Shown: positions 53,433 to 61,595, numbered from the stretch's first letter. The stretch: DNA of 62,238 nucleotides from Bacillota bacterium (GCA_023445445.1 JAEXLD010000006.1:1-62238), one strand, 5' to 3'. Made by a program: numbers and translations. The notes: generated from the letters alone by a model not told the origin.

Positions 53433-54143
53433 TTAACTTCTTACAAAGAATTTCTTTTTACTCTTTACCTTTTTACTTGCTTCACCATTATTTATTAATA
53501 TAAATAATCCTTTTTTACTTATTTCTTCTATTTCTTTATTTATATATTCTTTCTTTAGATTGTCTTCGAATCCAACAAAGCTATAAAGATCTTTTTTCTT
53601 TAAGGCTTTAGCTGTTTTTAAAACCTTTTTCCCATACTCACCATTTATGCTTCCTAAGTCTAATTGTAATAAACAATTTTCTTTTAGTAGTTTATTTATA
53701 TTTTTATTATCATCAATTATTTCTTTAACTTTTTCTGGTGCAAATATTATTGGAGTATAATTTCTTAAGTTAAATTCATATATAATTTCTACTAATTCTT
53801 TTATTGTATTAGTTTCATCTACATTTAATAAGACATAATGGCTATCATTTATCCCACCTATTTTCCCATCTACGAAATCCTTTATATTATTAAAGTTATC
53901 CCTAATAATATTTGCAGGATATAATTTTAAATCCATACCTCTTTCACTTAAATATAAATTTAAATCCTCTACTACTCCTTTAACTTCTTCTATAGAGCTT
54001 TTGGAACTTTCATCATAGTAAAAGGGAGCAATTATTAACCTTGTAATCCCACACTTACTTATATATTCAATTTGCTCTAATAAATTTATAATTTTAAACT
54101 CATTATTTATAATTGATTGTTTTAAAATTAGGCTTGCAAACAT
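53433..54143 (-). CDS. Degenerate CpsB-like PHP protein lacking metal ligands
   Basis: A 236-residue homologue of CpsB in fold pattern and length, with the shared segment LQLDLGSINGEYGKKVLKTA (LQLNIGSITGNFGKEVKKTA in the intact copy). Every metal-ligand motif is altered: DIHSHL is absent at the N-terminus, TPHYLPG became APFYYDE, AHPERY became APEKV, and GSDAHRD became GFEDNLK. It should be catalytically inactive. The frame is intact over its whole length, so it may be a pseudoenzyme that binds CpsD or capsule components. It lies upstream of the capsule promoter as its own unit; TATAAT at 54,184-54,189 may serve it. Confidence 0.72.
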   Translation of the reverse strand: MFASLILKQSIINNEFKIINLLEQIEYISKCGITRLIIAPFYYDESSKSSIEEVKGVVEDLNLYLSERGMDLKLYPANIIRDNFNNIKDFVDGKIGGINDSHYVLLNVDETNTIKELVEIIYEFNLRNYTPIIFAPEKVKEIIDDNKNINKLLKENCLLQLDLGSINGEYGKKVLKTAKALKKKDLYSFVGFEDNLKKEYINKEIEEISKKGLFILINNGEASKKVKSKKKFFVRS

Positions 54144-54357
54144 ACTATAACCACCTCTAATCTTAATCTTTTACGCAAAATTAATTATAGGACTTTCTTC
54201 CTATTTTTACCATATTTTTCGTTATTCATTTTTTTACAAAATAATGTATTTTTTTATAGTTTTTTTATTTTATATATAAATATATCAATTTAAATTTCTC
54301 AAATTTTATTAAGAATAGGTATTTACTTTATGAAAAATATTTTAGGAGTGATAGCTT

Positions 54358-54942
54358 GTGGAAGAATTAATAAGAAAAGCAAAAAATAATGATGCTGCTG
54401 CAAAAGAAGAAATAATTAAGATGTACTATCCTTTAATAATTAAAGAAAGTAAAAGAGTATTTTTAAAAAATAGAAGCTTTGAGGATTTAATTCAAATAGG
54501 AATTATGTATTTACTAAAAGCTATAAATTTATTTGATTTATCTAGACCTGTTAGTAGTTTTAGTTCCTATGCCCTTTGGAGCATAAAGAATGGGTATATA
54601 AGCCTTATAAGAAGTGAAGCTAAATATAATGATGAAATGAGTTTAAACCTACCTGTTTACAATGCTCCTGATTTTGATGTGGCTGATACTTTAGTTGATG
54701 AAAGTATAGATATAGAAGAAGAAGTCACTAATTCTATTATTTATACAGAAATTACTTCTGCCTTAAATAGTCTTGACTATGAAGAAAGGGATATTATTAA
54801 CTTCTTATATATTGATAATGAATCACCAAACCTTTCTAAATATTCAAAGCTTAGAAATAAAGACTATTATTATTGTTCTTGTTTAAAGAAAAGAGCCCTT
54901 CAAAAGCTTAGAAAGCTTTTGAAGGTAAAATTTAAAATGTAA
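54358..54942 (+). CDS. Sigma-70-like RNA polymerase sigma factor
   Basis: A 194-residue protein with a GTG start and TTAGGAG 9 bases upstream. Residues ~10-85 resemble sigma region 2 (EEIIKMYYPLIIKESKRVF, SFEDLIQIGIMYLLKAINLFD, FSSYALWSIKNGYI). The C-terminal ~55 residues could be region 4 (LDYEERDIINFLYID, LRNKDYYYCSCLKKRALQKL), although the helix-turn-helix is unusual. It is similar in plan to clostridial alternative sigma factors of the TcdR/UviA kind. It is the first plus-strand gene after the capsule cluster. The last codons (FKM stop) come from an intergenic satellite sequence. Confidence 0.72.
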   Translation: MEELIRKAKNNDAAAKEEIIKMYYPLIIKESKRVFLKNRSFEDLIQIGIMYLLKAINLFDLSRPVSSFSSYALWSIKNGYISLIRSEAKYNDEMSLNLPVYNAPDFDVADTLVDESIDIEEEVTNSIIYTEITSALNSLDYEERDIINFLYIDNESPNLSKYSKLRNKDYYYCSCLKKRALQKLRKLLKVKFKM

Positions 54943-54957
54943 AATGTAGAATTAAGG

Positions 54958-54982
54958 AAAAAACTCCTTTGGGAGTTTTTTC
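54958..54982 (+). terminator. Terminator of the plus-strand sigma gene
   Basis: AAAAAACTCC pairs with GGAGTTTTTT around a TTTG loop. A separate perfect 10-bp dyad follows at 54,989-54,998 and 55,011-55,020 (TTAAGAAGGT and its complement), which could end transcripts of the minus-strand sigma gene. Confidence 0.85.
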
Positions 54983-55098
54983 TTTAAATTAAGAAGGTTG
55001 CCCTTTAGACACCTTCTTAATAATTAAAGTTTAGTATTGGAATTTAATCTGTTAATTAAAGTTTCTTTTAGCCATTTAACTAGATTTTTATTTACAAG

Positions 55099-55656
55099 TT
55101 AATAATTAAGTAAAACAGCTTTTAATTTCTTTAGTATCTTATCCTTAGCATATCTAGCATTATGATATTCTATATTTTTTTCTTCAGCGTATTTCTTTAA
55201 GGTTTTATTATTAAGATAAAGCTCCTTAAGTAAATTTCTCTCTTCTTCTTTTAGTAGGCTTATAGCTATTTCTAAATCCTTTTTCCCTTCTTTTTTAATG
55301 TAATCTTCTTGTATGTTTGTATTTCCATCTACTATATCCTTAATGTCTATAAAGGTTGCAATCTCTCTTGATATTTTCCCTTTAAAATACACCTTTGTAG
55401 CTTTATCTATCTCTTTATACATAGTATTTCTTACTGTCTCTTTCACATAACTTGGAAATGAATTACTTAAAGATATATCAAATTTTTCTATAGCTTTAAT
55501 TATTGCCAGCACAGCTAATTGTTTTATATCTTCATTATCATAACCATAAATATAGAAGCTCATAGCTGTATTATTAATAAGAGGTTGAAACTTTCTTAAT
55601 ATTTCTTCCAAGGCACATTTATCTCCTTGCTTTGCTTTAATAATTAAGTTTTCCAT
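55099..55656 (-). CDS. Second sigma-70-like regulator, paralogous to 54,358-54,942
   Basis: A 185-residue protein. The N-terminus MENLIIKAKQGDKCALEEIL parallels MEELIRKAKNNDAAAKEEII of the plus-strand gene. DIKQLAVLAIIKAIEKFDIS corresponds to the region 2 core (DLIQIGIMYLLKAINLFDLS), and the C-terminal helices (LLKEEERNLLKELYLNN, NARYAKDKILKKL) to region 4. The two genes converge tail to tail. No strong ribosome site is visible before the ATG at 55,656, so translation may be weak or controlled. Target promoters are unknown; the capsule and dlt operons are the nearest candidates. Confidence 0.68.
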   Translation of the reverse strand: MENLIIKAKQGDKCALEEILRKFQPLINNTAMSFYIYGYDNEDIKQLAVLAIIKAIEKFDISLSNSFPSYVKETVRNTMYKEIDKATKVYFKGKISREIATFIDIKDIVDGNTNIQEDYIKKEGKKDLEIAISLLKEEERNLLKELYLNNKTLKKYAEEKNIEYHNARYAKDKILKKLKAVLLNY

Positions 55657-55752
55657 ATATAATCGGACTTTTTTATAAATGTAGAATGTAAAATTTAAAA
55701 TGTAGAGTTATTAATGCAATTTGTTTCAAATCACTAAAATATATTAATCTCC

Positions 55753-55774
55753 AAAAACTCCTTTGGGAGTTTTT
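55753..55774 (-). terminator. Hairpin-T5 inside the leader of the minus-strand sigma gene
   Basis: AAAAACTCC pairs with GGAGTTTTT around a 4-base loop, with T runs on both strands. It lies between the probable promoter (55,849-55,857) and the sigma start codon (55,656), so it may attenuate that gene. It could also be an old terminator left by rearrangement. Confidence 0.6.
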
Positions 55775-55775
55775 A

Positions 55776-55816
55776 CATTAATTCTACATTCTTCATTATT
55801 AATTTTACATTCCTTC
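55776..55816. repeat. Degenerate intergenic satellite (GAATGTAAAATGTAGAAT type)
   Basis: Short words GAATG, TAAAATG and TAGAAT are tandemly permuted here. Related copies occur at about 54,931-54,952, 55,679-55,708, 56,838-56,868 and 61,627-61,660. They lie near AACTCC-GGAGTT terminators and supply the stop codons of two plus-strand genes. Confidence 0.7.
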
Positions 55817-55848
55817 AAGCCCTTCCCCCTTTCTGTATTTTCATTTTA

Positions 55849-55857
55849 ATTATACCA
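55849..55857 (-). promoter_or_regulatory. Extended -10 promoter upstream of the minus-strand sigma gene
   Basis: On the minus strand TGGTATAAT is a perfect TATAAT with TG extension; the -35 is poor. It would give a ~185-base leader containing a terminator-like hairpin. In the 340-bp gap 55,657-55,997 the plus strand also has TTGACA near 55,907 and TATACT near 55,953 ahead of the HAD gene, not spaced as one promoter. Confidence 0.5.
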
Positions 55858-55997
55858 AACGTATGTTCTCATGACTATTCTTTTCTATCGCAATTTTTGA
55901 CATTAAAATTCTATTTAAGAAGAGTATTAGTTTTTATTTTTGTGTTTTTAGATTATACTATTTATATTGATAATTATTTTCTTTGGGAGGGATAAGT

Positions 55998-56864
55998 TTG
56001 GAAAATAAAATTAAACTAATATGTATTGATATGGATGGTACATTGTTAGATAGTAATCATGTAGTAAGCGAAAGAAATAAAGAAGCCCTAAGAAAAGCAA
56101 AAGACATTGGAGTTACAATAGCAATATCTACAGGTAGATTATTTTGTTCAGCAAAATACTACTCTGAATTAATTGGTATAGAAACAGCTGTGATTTCATC
56201 TAATGGAGCTTATATAAAAATTAGTAATAATCATGACAATATTATAGAAACACCTTTACCTGCTGAAACTGTTCTTGAAATATATAATATAGTTAAAAAA
56301 CATGGATTATCAGCAAATTATAATAGTTGGGATACTCTTATTAGAGAAAAGAAAATTCCTGAAACTCATGCTTATCAAATTATGAATAAGGATTTACCAG
56401 AAGAAAAGAGGGTTAAATTCTTAATTGATGAAAATGATCTACCTACTACTCTTAAAAACTTCAAAGGTACTATCTTGAAAAGTATAGTTATTGAAGAAGG
56501 TGAAAATAAGGATAATCTTTGGGCAGCTAAAAAGGAAATAAAGGAAACCTTCGGTGATAAGCTTCATGTAGTTAGTTCAGGAAATGATAATTTTGAAGTT
56601 ATTAATGGAAGTATATCTAAGGGTAAAGCAGTTGCATACTTAGCAGAAACCTTGAATTTAAAACCTAGTGAGGTTATGTGCATAGGGGATTCTGAAAATG
56701 ACCTATCTATGATTAAATATGCAGGTATTGGAGTTGCAATGGGCAACGGACTAAATATAGTTAAGAAAGAAGCTGACTTTGTAACAGACAGTAATAATGA
56801 ATCTGGAGTAGCCAAGGCTATAGAGCACTTTGTGCTAATGAAGAATGAAGAATGTAAAATGTAG
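55998..56864 (+). CDS. Cof-type HAD-superfamily phosphatase
   Basis: Start chosen at TTG 55,998-56,000 with GGGAGGG 6 bases upstream; an upstream TTG at 55,983 overlaps that site. The 288-residue protein shows the four HAD motifs: ICIDMDGTLLD (nucleophile Asp), ISTGR, KGKAVAYLAE (Lys) and CIGDSENDLSMI (Asp pair), with the C2B cap of Cof/YidA proteins. These are cytosolic sugar-phosphate or cofactor phosphatases of broad specificity. The natural C-terminus seems replaced by satellite-derived residues MKNEECKM. Confidence 0.92.
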   Translation: MENKIKLICIDMDGTLLDSNHVVSERNKEALRKAKDIGVTIAISTGRLFCSAKYYSELIGIETAVISSNGAYIKISNNHDNIIETPLPAETVLEIYNIVKKHGLSANYNSWDTLIREKKIPETHAYQIMNKDLPEEKRVKFLIDENDLPTTLKNFKGTILKSIVIEEGENKDNLWAAKKEIKETFGDKLHVVSSGNDNFEVINGSISKGKAVAYLAETLNLKPSEVMCIGDSENDLSMIKYAGIGVAMGNGLNIVKKEADFVTDSNNESGVAKAIEHFVLMKNEECKM

Positions 56865-56874
56865 AATTATGGTG

Positions 56875-57052
56875 AAAACTCTTACAGAGTTTTTTGAAAT
56901 GAAAGAATGAAGAGCTTCTTTGCTGAAGCAAAATCAGCATGAAGGAATGAAGATTCTCTTTTGCTTTCGCAAAATTGTAATGAAAAAATGAAATAGTTAT
57001 GGATTAAATTCCAAAGGAATTTTTAAATTTCTTAATTCAGCTTGGCTGAATT
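56875..57052. repeat. Array of short hairpins in the HAD-dltC intergenic region
   Basis: Five small dyads follow one another: 56,875-56,895 (AAAACTCT/AGAGTTTT, T6, a usable terminator for the HAD gene), 56,914-56,929 (GCTTC/GAAGC), 56,959-56,974 (TTTTGC/GCAAAA), 57,006-57,022 (AAATTCC/GGAATTT) and 57,034-57,052 (AATTCAGC/GCTGAATT). ATGAA-rich linkers separate them, and after the last come three ATTATGCATT-like words. No ORF fits this ~300-bp gap. Confidence 0.7.
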
Positions 57053-57106
57053 ATTTCCACAATTATGCATTATGCATTATCAATTATGCATTGATAAAAG
57101 TGTATT

Positions 57107-57130
57107 AAAAAACTCCCTTTTGGGAGTTTT
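57107..57130. terminator. Bidirectional terminator of the dlt operon
   Basis: AAAACTCCC pairs with GGGAGTTTT around a TTTT loop; on the minus strand a T6 tract follows. It lies 34 bases beyond the dltC stop codon and can also stop plus-strand transcripts from the HAD gene. Confidence 0.88.
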
Positions 57131-57163
57131 CTCATTCATTTTTTATTTTTTTTATTTTTAAAT

Positions 57164-57409
57164 TTATGCTTTTTGCATAGCTTGGTATTTTTCTAAGTAT
57201 GAAACTAAGTTATTTGCTGTTGCCATATCGCTTTTTTCTAAGTCTGTTGGTTGAAGTTTTATATTAAGTACTTCTTCTATTTTAAGTAAAACTTCAATTA
57301 TTCCTAGTGAGTCAAGTAATCCTGCTTCAAATAGGTCTAAGTCTAAGTCCTCTCTTATTTCATCTGTTCCTGTAACTTCTTCAAAAATATCTAGTACTTT
57401 TTCTAACAT
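57164..57409 (-). CDS. dltC: D-alanyl carrier protein DltC
   Basis: An 81-residue acidic carrier protein. The phosphopantetheine attachment Ser lies in FEAGLLDSLGIIEVLL (residue ~36). DltA loads it with D-alanine, which DltB and DltD then use to esterify teichoic acids. It is the last gene of the operon, 20 bp after dltB. GGGAGGAATAA precedes the ATG. Confidence 0.95.
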   Translation of the reverse strand: MLEKVLDIFEEVTGTDEIREDLDLDLFEAGLLDSLGIIEVLLKIEEVLNIKLQPTDLEKSDMATANNLVSYLEKYQAMQKA

Positions 57410-57429
57410 CTTTATTCCTCCCTTATTTA

Positions 57430-58584
57430 TTATCTAAAAAGCCATCCTGAAAATATAAATAGTCCAAAGCATGCCACATTAAAGTTAACTGCAATTTGTA
57501 CATATTGGAACCATTTTTCCTTTTTATGCTTCTTATAATACTTCCATTTTCTTTGGATAATATCAGTTAATACTAGTACTAGTCCTTGATATAATCCATA
57601 AATAATATAAAATGTGCTTATTCCATGCCATACTCCCATTACTAACATAGTAATTATTTGTGCTACATGGGAGGCTGTAAACCTGCTTTTAAATCTCTTT
57701 TTTCTCATAGAGCTTAATACTATTCTTGAATATAAATAATCTCCAAACCACTTTGATAATGATATATGCCATCTTGTCCAAAATTCCTTCATATCTTTAC
57801 TTAAGAATGGTTTATTAAAGTTATCTGGTGTCTTTATTCCTAATATATAACTTGTCCCAACTGCAAATGAGCTATATCCTGCAAAGTCAAAAAATAAATA
57901 CATACTATAAGCATACATATAACTTAATCCATTTATAAATGTAATATCTGCTGGAATCTTACTCATCCACATAGTATTTATAAAGTAAGCTAAAACAAAT
58001 TTATAGCCTAATCCAATAATTATTTTTCTAATTCCTGTATATAAATAATCATTTAAATATTCATCTTTCTCTATAGTTTTGTTTAAATCTTCTTCAAATC
58101 TTCTATATCTATCTATTGGTCCCGAACTTAAGCTTGGGAAGAAAATAATGAAATATACTAATGTAAAAAATTTAACTTCTTTTATTGCTCCATCATATAT
58201 TTCTATAATCATTTGTATGGCTTTAAAGTTTAAATATGATAAACCTATAAATCCTATTGGTCCAAACTTTGTAAGTACTGATGCTTTTGTTACTATTACT
58301 GGTAACATAGAAGCTAATAAAGCTAAATAATATAATATCTTATTGTCTGTTTTTCTTCTTATAAATAAGTATCCATATATTACTGTAAATTCTCCTATAA
58401 TAAACATAAAGAATAGAAGCATATAATACTTACCGGTACCAACTATTAATCCCACCATAAGTATTGATATTAAAATACCATAGTATTTAATATTTTTACC
58501 TTTAATTCCTAATATTATTGCTGGTATAAATGATAAAAGTAATATATATAAATATAAGTAATCTCCATATTGTGCTAATTTCAT
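57430..58584 (-). CDS. dltB: D-alanyl transfer protein DltB (MBOAT)
   Basis: A 384-residue polytopic MBOAT-family acyltransferase with ~11 helices. FWTRWHISLSKWFGDYLYSRI and VMGVWHGISTFYIIYGLYQG carry the conserved His residues of the family. It moves D-alanine across the membrane from DltC towards DltX/DltD. Its ATG overlaps the dltA stop as TAATG. Confidence 0.95.
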   Translation of the reverse strand: MKLAQYGDYLYLYILLLSFIPAIILGIKGKNIKYYGILISILMVGLIVGTGKYYMLLFFMFIIGEFTVIYGYLFIRRKTDNKILYYLALLASMLPVIVTKASVLTKFGPIGFIGLSYLNFKAIQMIIEIYDGAIKEVKFFTLVYFIIFFPSLSSGPIDRYRRFEEDLNKTIEKDEYLNDYLYTGIRKIIIGLGYKFVLAYFINTMWMSKIPADITFINGLSYMYAYSMYLFFDFAGYSSFAVGTSYILGIKTPDNFNKPFLSKDMKEFWTRWHISLSKWFGDYLYSRIVLSSMRKKRFKSRFTASHVAQIITMLVMGVWHGISTFYIIYGLYQGLVLVLTDIIQRKWKYYKKHKKEKWFQYVQIAVNFNVACFGLFIFSGWLFR

Positions 58585-60092
58585 TACTTAAATTCCTCCA
58601 TAAGCTTCTTTCTGTCTATTTTTCCATTAGTATTTATAGGGAATTCCTTTATAACTTTAATATTTCTAGGAATCATATATGACGGTATATATTTCTTTAA
58701 CTCATCCTTTATTATTATTGAATTTTTTAAACTACTTAATTCATTTTCTTCTTTTAGGGTAACAAAGGCAGCTAAGTGTGAAATTTTTTCATCTTTATAA
58801 ACTGGTAATACAATACAATTGCTTACATTAGATACCTTTCTAAGATTATTTTCAATATCTTCGATTTCTATTCTAAAGCCATTTAACTTTATTTGAAAAT
58901 CTTTTCTTCCACAATAATATAAAACTCCATTATCATAATAAGCTATATCACCAGTTCTATAGCCTCTTAATTCTTCTCCATTTACTACTTCATTAAAGAA
59001 AACTTTGTTGGTCATTTCTTCATTATTAAAGTATCCTTTACTAATACTTTTCCCTAAAGCTAATAACTCACCTTTTTCTCCCTCTTTAACTTCATTGTTT
59101 TTTTCATCTACAACTTTTAATATTCCACCTTCCATTGGATATCCAATTGGAATAGATCTTTCATCATTTAGCATTGCTTCTGTTACATCTATTGCTGATA
59201 ATAATACCGTTCCTTCTGTAGGGCCATAGCCATTGATAATTCTTACGCCTTTAAATCTTTCCATTAGTTCTCTAACTAATTTTTTAGAAAGAACTTCTCC
59301 TGCAAAAAAGAATGTTTTTAGATTTGGTATTAAATCACTATTGAAATTTGCATCTCTAATGCACATTTCAGCTAATGCTGGTGTTGATACCCAATATTTT
59401 ATATTAGATTCTTTTAAATTATTGAATAAAAGCTTAAAATCCTCTAAAGTATTCTTTGATAAACTATTTAGTGTTTTACCATATATCAAACCTAAGTATA
59501 TTGGTATAACAGATACATCAAAGGAATATGAAACTTGATTCATAATAATTTCTTCAGCATCATCTAATTCCATATATTTACCAAACCAATCATTAAAGGA
59601 ATCTAAATTATCTTTACTTATTTGCACGCCTTTTGGTTTTCCTGTACTACCAGATGTAAATAATATATATGAATTATCATTATTTTTAACCCAATTTTCT
59701 TTTGATACTGCACTTGACTTAAAGCTACTAATTATTTCTTTAATATTTTCCTTGCTACATGAATTTTCTAAAGTTTCTTCAGTAAAATTAATTATAAATT
59801 TAGCTTTTACTTCATTAATTACTTGCTTAACTCTTTCTACTGGAAATGTTACATCTAATGGAACATATGCCCTTCCTGACCTTAATGCTGCTAACATTAA
59901 AACTAAAATTAAATTATCCTTGTTCCCATATATAACAATAGGGGATTTATCTTCTCCAAATTCATTTAATAAGTATGTTGCCATTGAATCTGACATCTCA
60001 TCTAACTCTTTATAAGTTAATTTTTCTCCATCGCATACTACAGCTAATCTCCCCAAATCAGCATATTTTTTAACACTGTCTAATAGTTTCAT
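58584..60092 (-). CDS. dltA: D-alanine--DltC ligase DltA
   Basis: A 502-residue adenylation enzyme. ATP-loop YILFTSGSTGKPKGVQ, then NGYGPTEGTV, YRTGDIAYY and the lysine segment TNGKIDRKKL. It activates D-alanine and loads it on DltC. Length is typical. GGGGAGAG precedes the ATG. It lies 56 bp downstream of dltX. Confidence 0.96.
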   Translation of the reverse strand: MKLLDSVKKYADLGRLAVVCDGEKLTYKELDEMSDSMATYLLNEFGEDKSPIVIYGNKDNLILVLMLAALRSGRAYVPLDVTFPVERVKQVINEVKAKFIINFTEETLENSCSKENIKEIISSFKSSAVSKENWVKNNDNSYILFTSGSTGKPKGVQISKDNLDSFNDWFGKYMELDDAEEIIMNQVSYSFDVSVIPIYLGLIYGKTLNSLSKNTLEDFKLLFNNLKESNIKYWVSTPALAEMCIRDANFNSDLIPNLKTFFFAGEVLSKKLVRELMERFKGVRIINGYGPTEGTVLLSAIDVTEAMLNDERSIPIGYPMEGGILKVVDEKNNEVKEGEKGELLALGKSISKGYFNNEEMTNKVFFNEVVNGEELRGYRTGDIAYYDNGVLYYCGRKDFQIKLNGFRIEIEDIENNLRKVSNVSNCIVLPVYKDEKISHLAAFVTLKEENELSSLKNSIIIKDELKKYIPSYMIPRNIKVIKEFPINTNGKIDRKKLMEEFK

Positions 60093-60148
60093 ATTTTCTC
60101 TCCCCGATTCTCAAACTATTTTTTATATAAAACTTTATAATATCCTAT

Positions 60149-60289
60149 TTAAAATTGATTATATATAAATGGTAAATCCTTAAGTGTTGATAGTACAAAT
60201 ATTAAAAATATAGAAATAAGAATTATAGTTAAAATTATGCTATCTATAAAATCTTTATTTTTTATTAAAGTAGTTACAAATTTCTTCAT
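60149..60289 (-). CDS. dltX: DltX, small membrane protein of the dlt operon
   Basis: A 46-residue protein encoded from ATG 60,287-60,289, overlapping the last 35 bases of dltD in another frame. It has a short basic N-terminus, one membrane helix (IILTIILISIFLIFVL) and ends LPFIYNQF, matching the conserved C-terminal FIYxxF motif of DltX. In this family the C-terminal Tyr is thought to carry D-alanine between DltB and DltD. It lies just before dltA, its usual neighbour. The ribosome site is weak, so coupling to dltD translation is likely. Confidence 0.88.
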   Translation of the reverse strand: MKKFVTTLIKNKDFIDSIILTIILISIFLIFVLSTLKDLPFIYNQF

Positions 60290-61448
60290 CTATATTTAAC
60301 CATCCCTTCCATCCCAAATGCATAACATCACTTAAATAATACTTTTCATATTCTTTATTTTGTAAATTTAAAACATCAAAATCATAATCTTTGGCCATTT
60401 TCTCTATAGTATTATAAAATTCTGTTCTTTTATCAACAGTCCATCCCATATGATCATAATATATCCCATTTACTGGCATTAGAACAATTAAAGGCTTTAC
60501 TCCAAGTTCATTACTTACTTGTAAAAATAGCTTATAATCATCTAATTCTGGAGCACTTAATAAGTTCTTTTCTTTCCACTTATCTTTAACTGAATCATAG
60601 TTATCTTTTATATATGTGTTATAGTAATCGTCATCTACATATAAATCATTATTTGTAACTTTGCTTTCCCCTTGTTCTTCAGCCTTTTTATATTCTTGTG
60701 ACCAATTAATTCTCCTTAATGTATCACTACTTATTTTATCTTCAAGACTATCAATAGCCATTATTGCTTGTACCTTATCTTTAGTTACTAACATATATTC
60801 TTTGAACTTATAATAAGGCTTTAAAATATTTAAAATTATATTTGAAGCAATAGTATCTTTTGAATATAACTTTGCATAAATACCTTCTTCAGTGTACTCC
60901 CCACTCTGTTCTAATAAATCTCCAACTCTCTCTGCATAATATTTTTTACTATCTTTACTTAATTTGTCATTATTAAGAAAATCATATAGTTGAAGATCTG
61001 AAAAATTAACACTAAACTCACTAGCATTACCCTTTATAGGGTCAAAATCAAACCATTGTGCAGAAATTATAATAACAATCTTATCATCTGCAGATAGATT
61101 TTTTGTACTGCTTAATATTGCTGAATGTTGTAATGTTTGTGTATGTGCTCTTCCATATATGCTTACATCATAATTAGCTTCTTTAGATGGAAACATCTTT
61201 ACTGGATTTTGATCTAATGGTGATGATAATTCAGATGAACCTAAAATCATCAAATCATTATCACTATGCATTGAATCTTTAAGTACTTCCCCTCTATCTC
61301 TTATAATTTGATTATAGGTATGTTTTAATGTAGTGATATCCTTGCTTTCTAATAGCTTCTTATATTTTTTATCTACCACCATATTAAACGCACTAACAAA
61401 TACCAATATACAAACTATTGGTATTAAATAAAACTTATACTTTTTCAT
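60255..61448 (-). CDS. dltD: D-alanyl transferase DltD
   Basis: A 397-residue protein with an N-terminal membrane helix (IPIVCILVFVSAFNMVV) and an extracellular SGNH-like hydrolase domain: catalytic Ser in ILGSSELSSPLD (residue ~71) and Asp-x-x-His in SDVMHLGWKGW near the C-terminus. It transfers D-alanine onto teichoic acid. Here it is the first gene of the operon, whereas in Bacillus and Staphylococcus it is the last. GGATGGGAG precedes the ATG. Confidence 0.94.
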   Translation of the reverse strand: MKKYKFYLIPIVCILVFVSAFNMVVDKKYKKLLESKDITTLKHTYNQIIRDRGEVLKDSMHSDNDLMILGSSELSSPLDQNPVKMFPSKEANYDVSIYGRAHTQTLQHSAILSSTKNLSADDKIVIIISAQWFDFDPIKGNASEFSVNFSDLQLYDFLNNDKLSKDSKKYYAERVGDLLEQSGEYTEEGIYAKLYSKDTIASNIILNILKPYYKFKEYMLVTKDKVQAIMAIDSLEDKISSDTLRRINWSQEYKKAEEQGESKVTNNDLYVDDDYYNTYIKDNYDSVKDKWKEKNLLSAPELDDYKLFLQVSNELGVKPLIVLMPVNGIYYDHMGWTVDKRTEFYNTIEKMAKDYDFDVLNLQNKEYEKYYLSDVMHLGWKGWLNIDEEICNYFNKK

Positions 61449-61504
61449 ATTAGACTCCCATCCATTATATAATAAAATATTTTTCTATTTGGTAACTATT
61501 AATT

Positions 61505-61513
61505 ATTTTACCA
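61505..61513 (-). promoter_or_regulatory. Probable extended -10 promoter of the dlt operon
   Basis: On the minus strand TGGTAAAAT gives a TG-extended TAAAAT, 57 bases upstream of the dltD ATG. ATGAACATTAA at 61,554-61,564, about 56-66 bases upstream of the predicted start, matches the half-site of the T7SS leader dyad and could be a shared regulator site. Confidence 0.45.
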
Positions 61514-61595
61514 TATTTTTATAAATATAGTATTATTTTTTTATATATTTTTTATGAACATTAACAACTTAAATTATTCGTGATGAGAAGGATGT

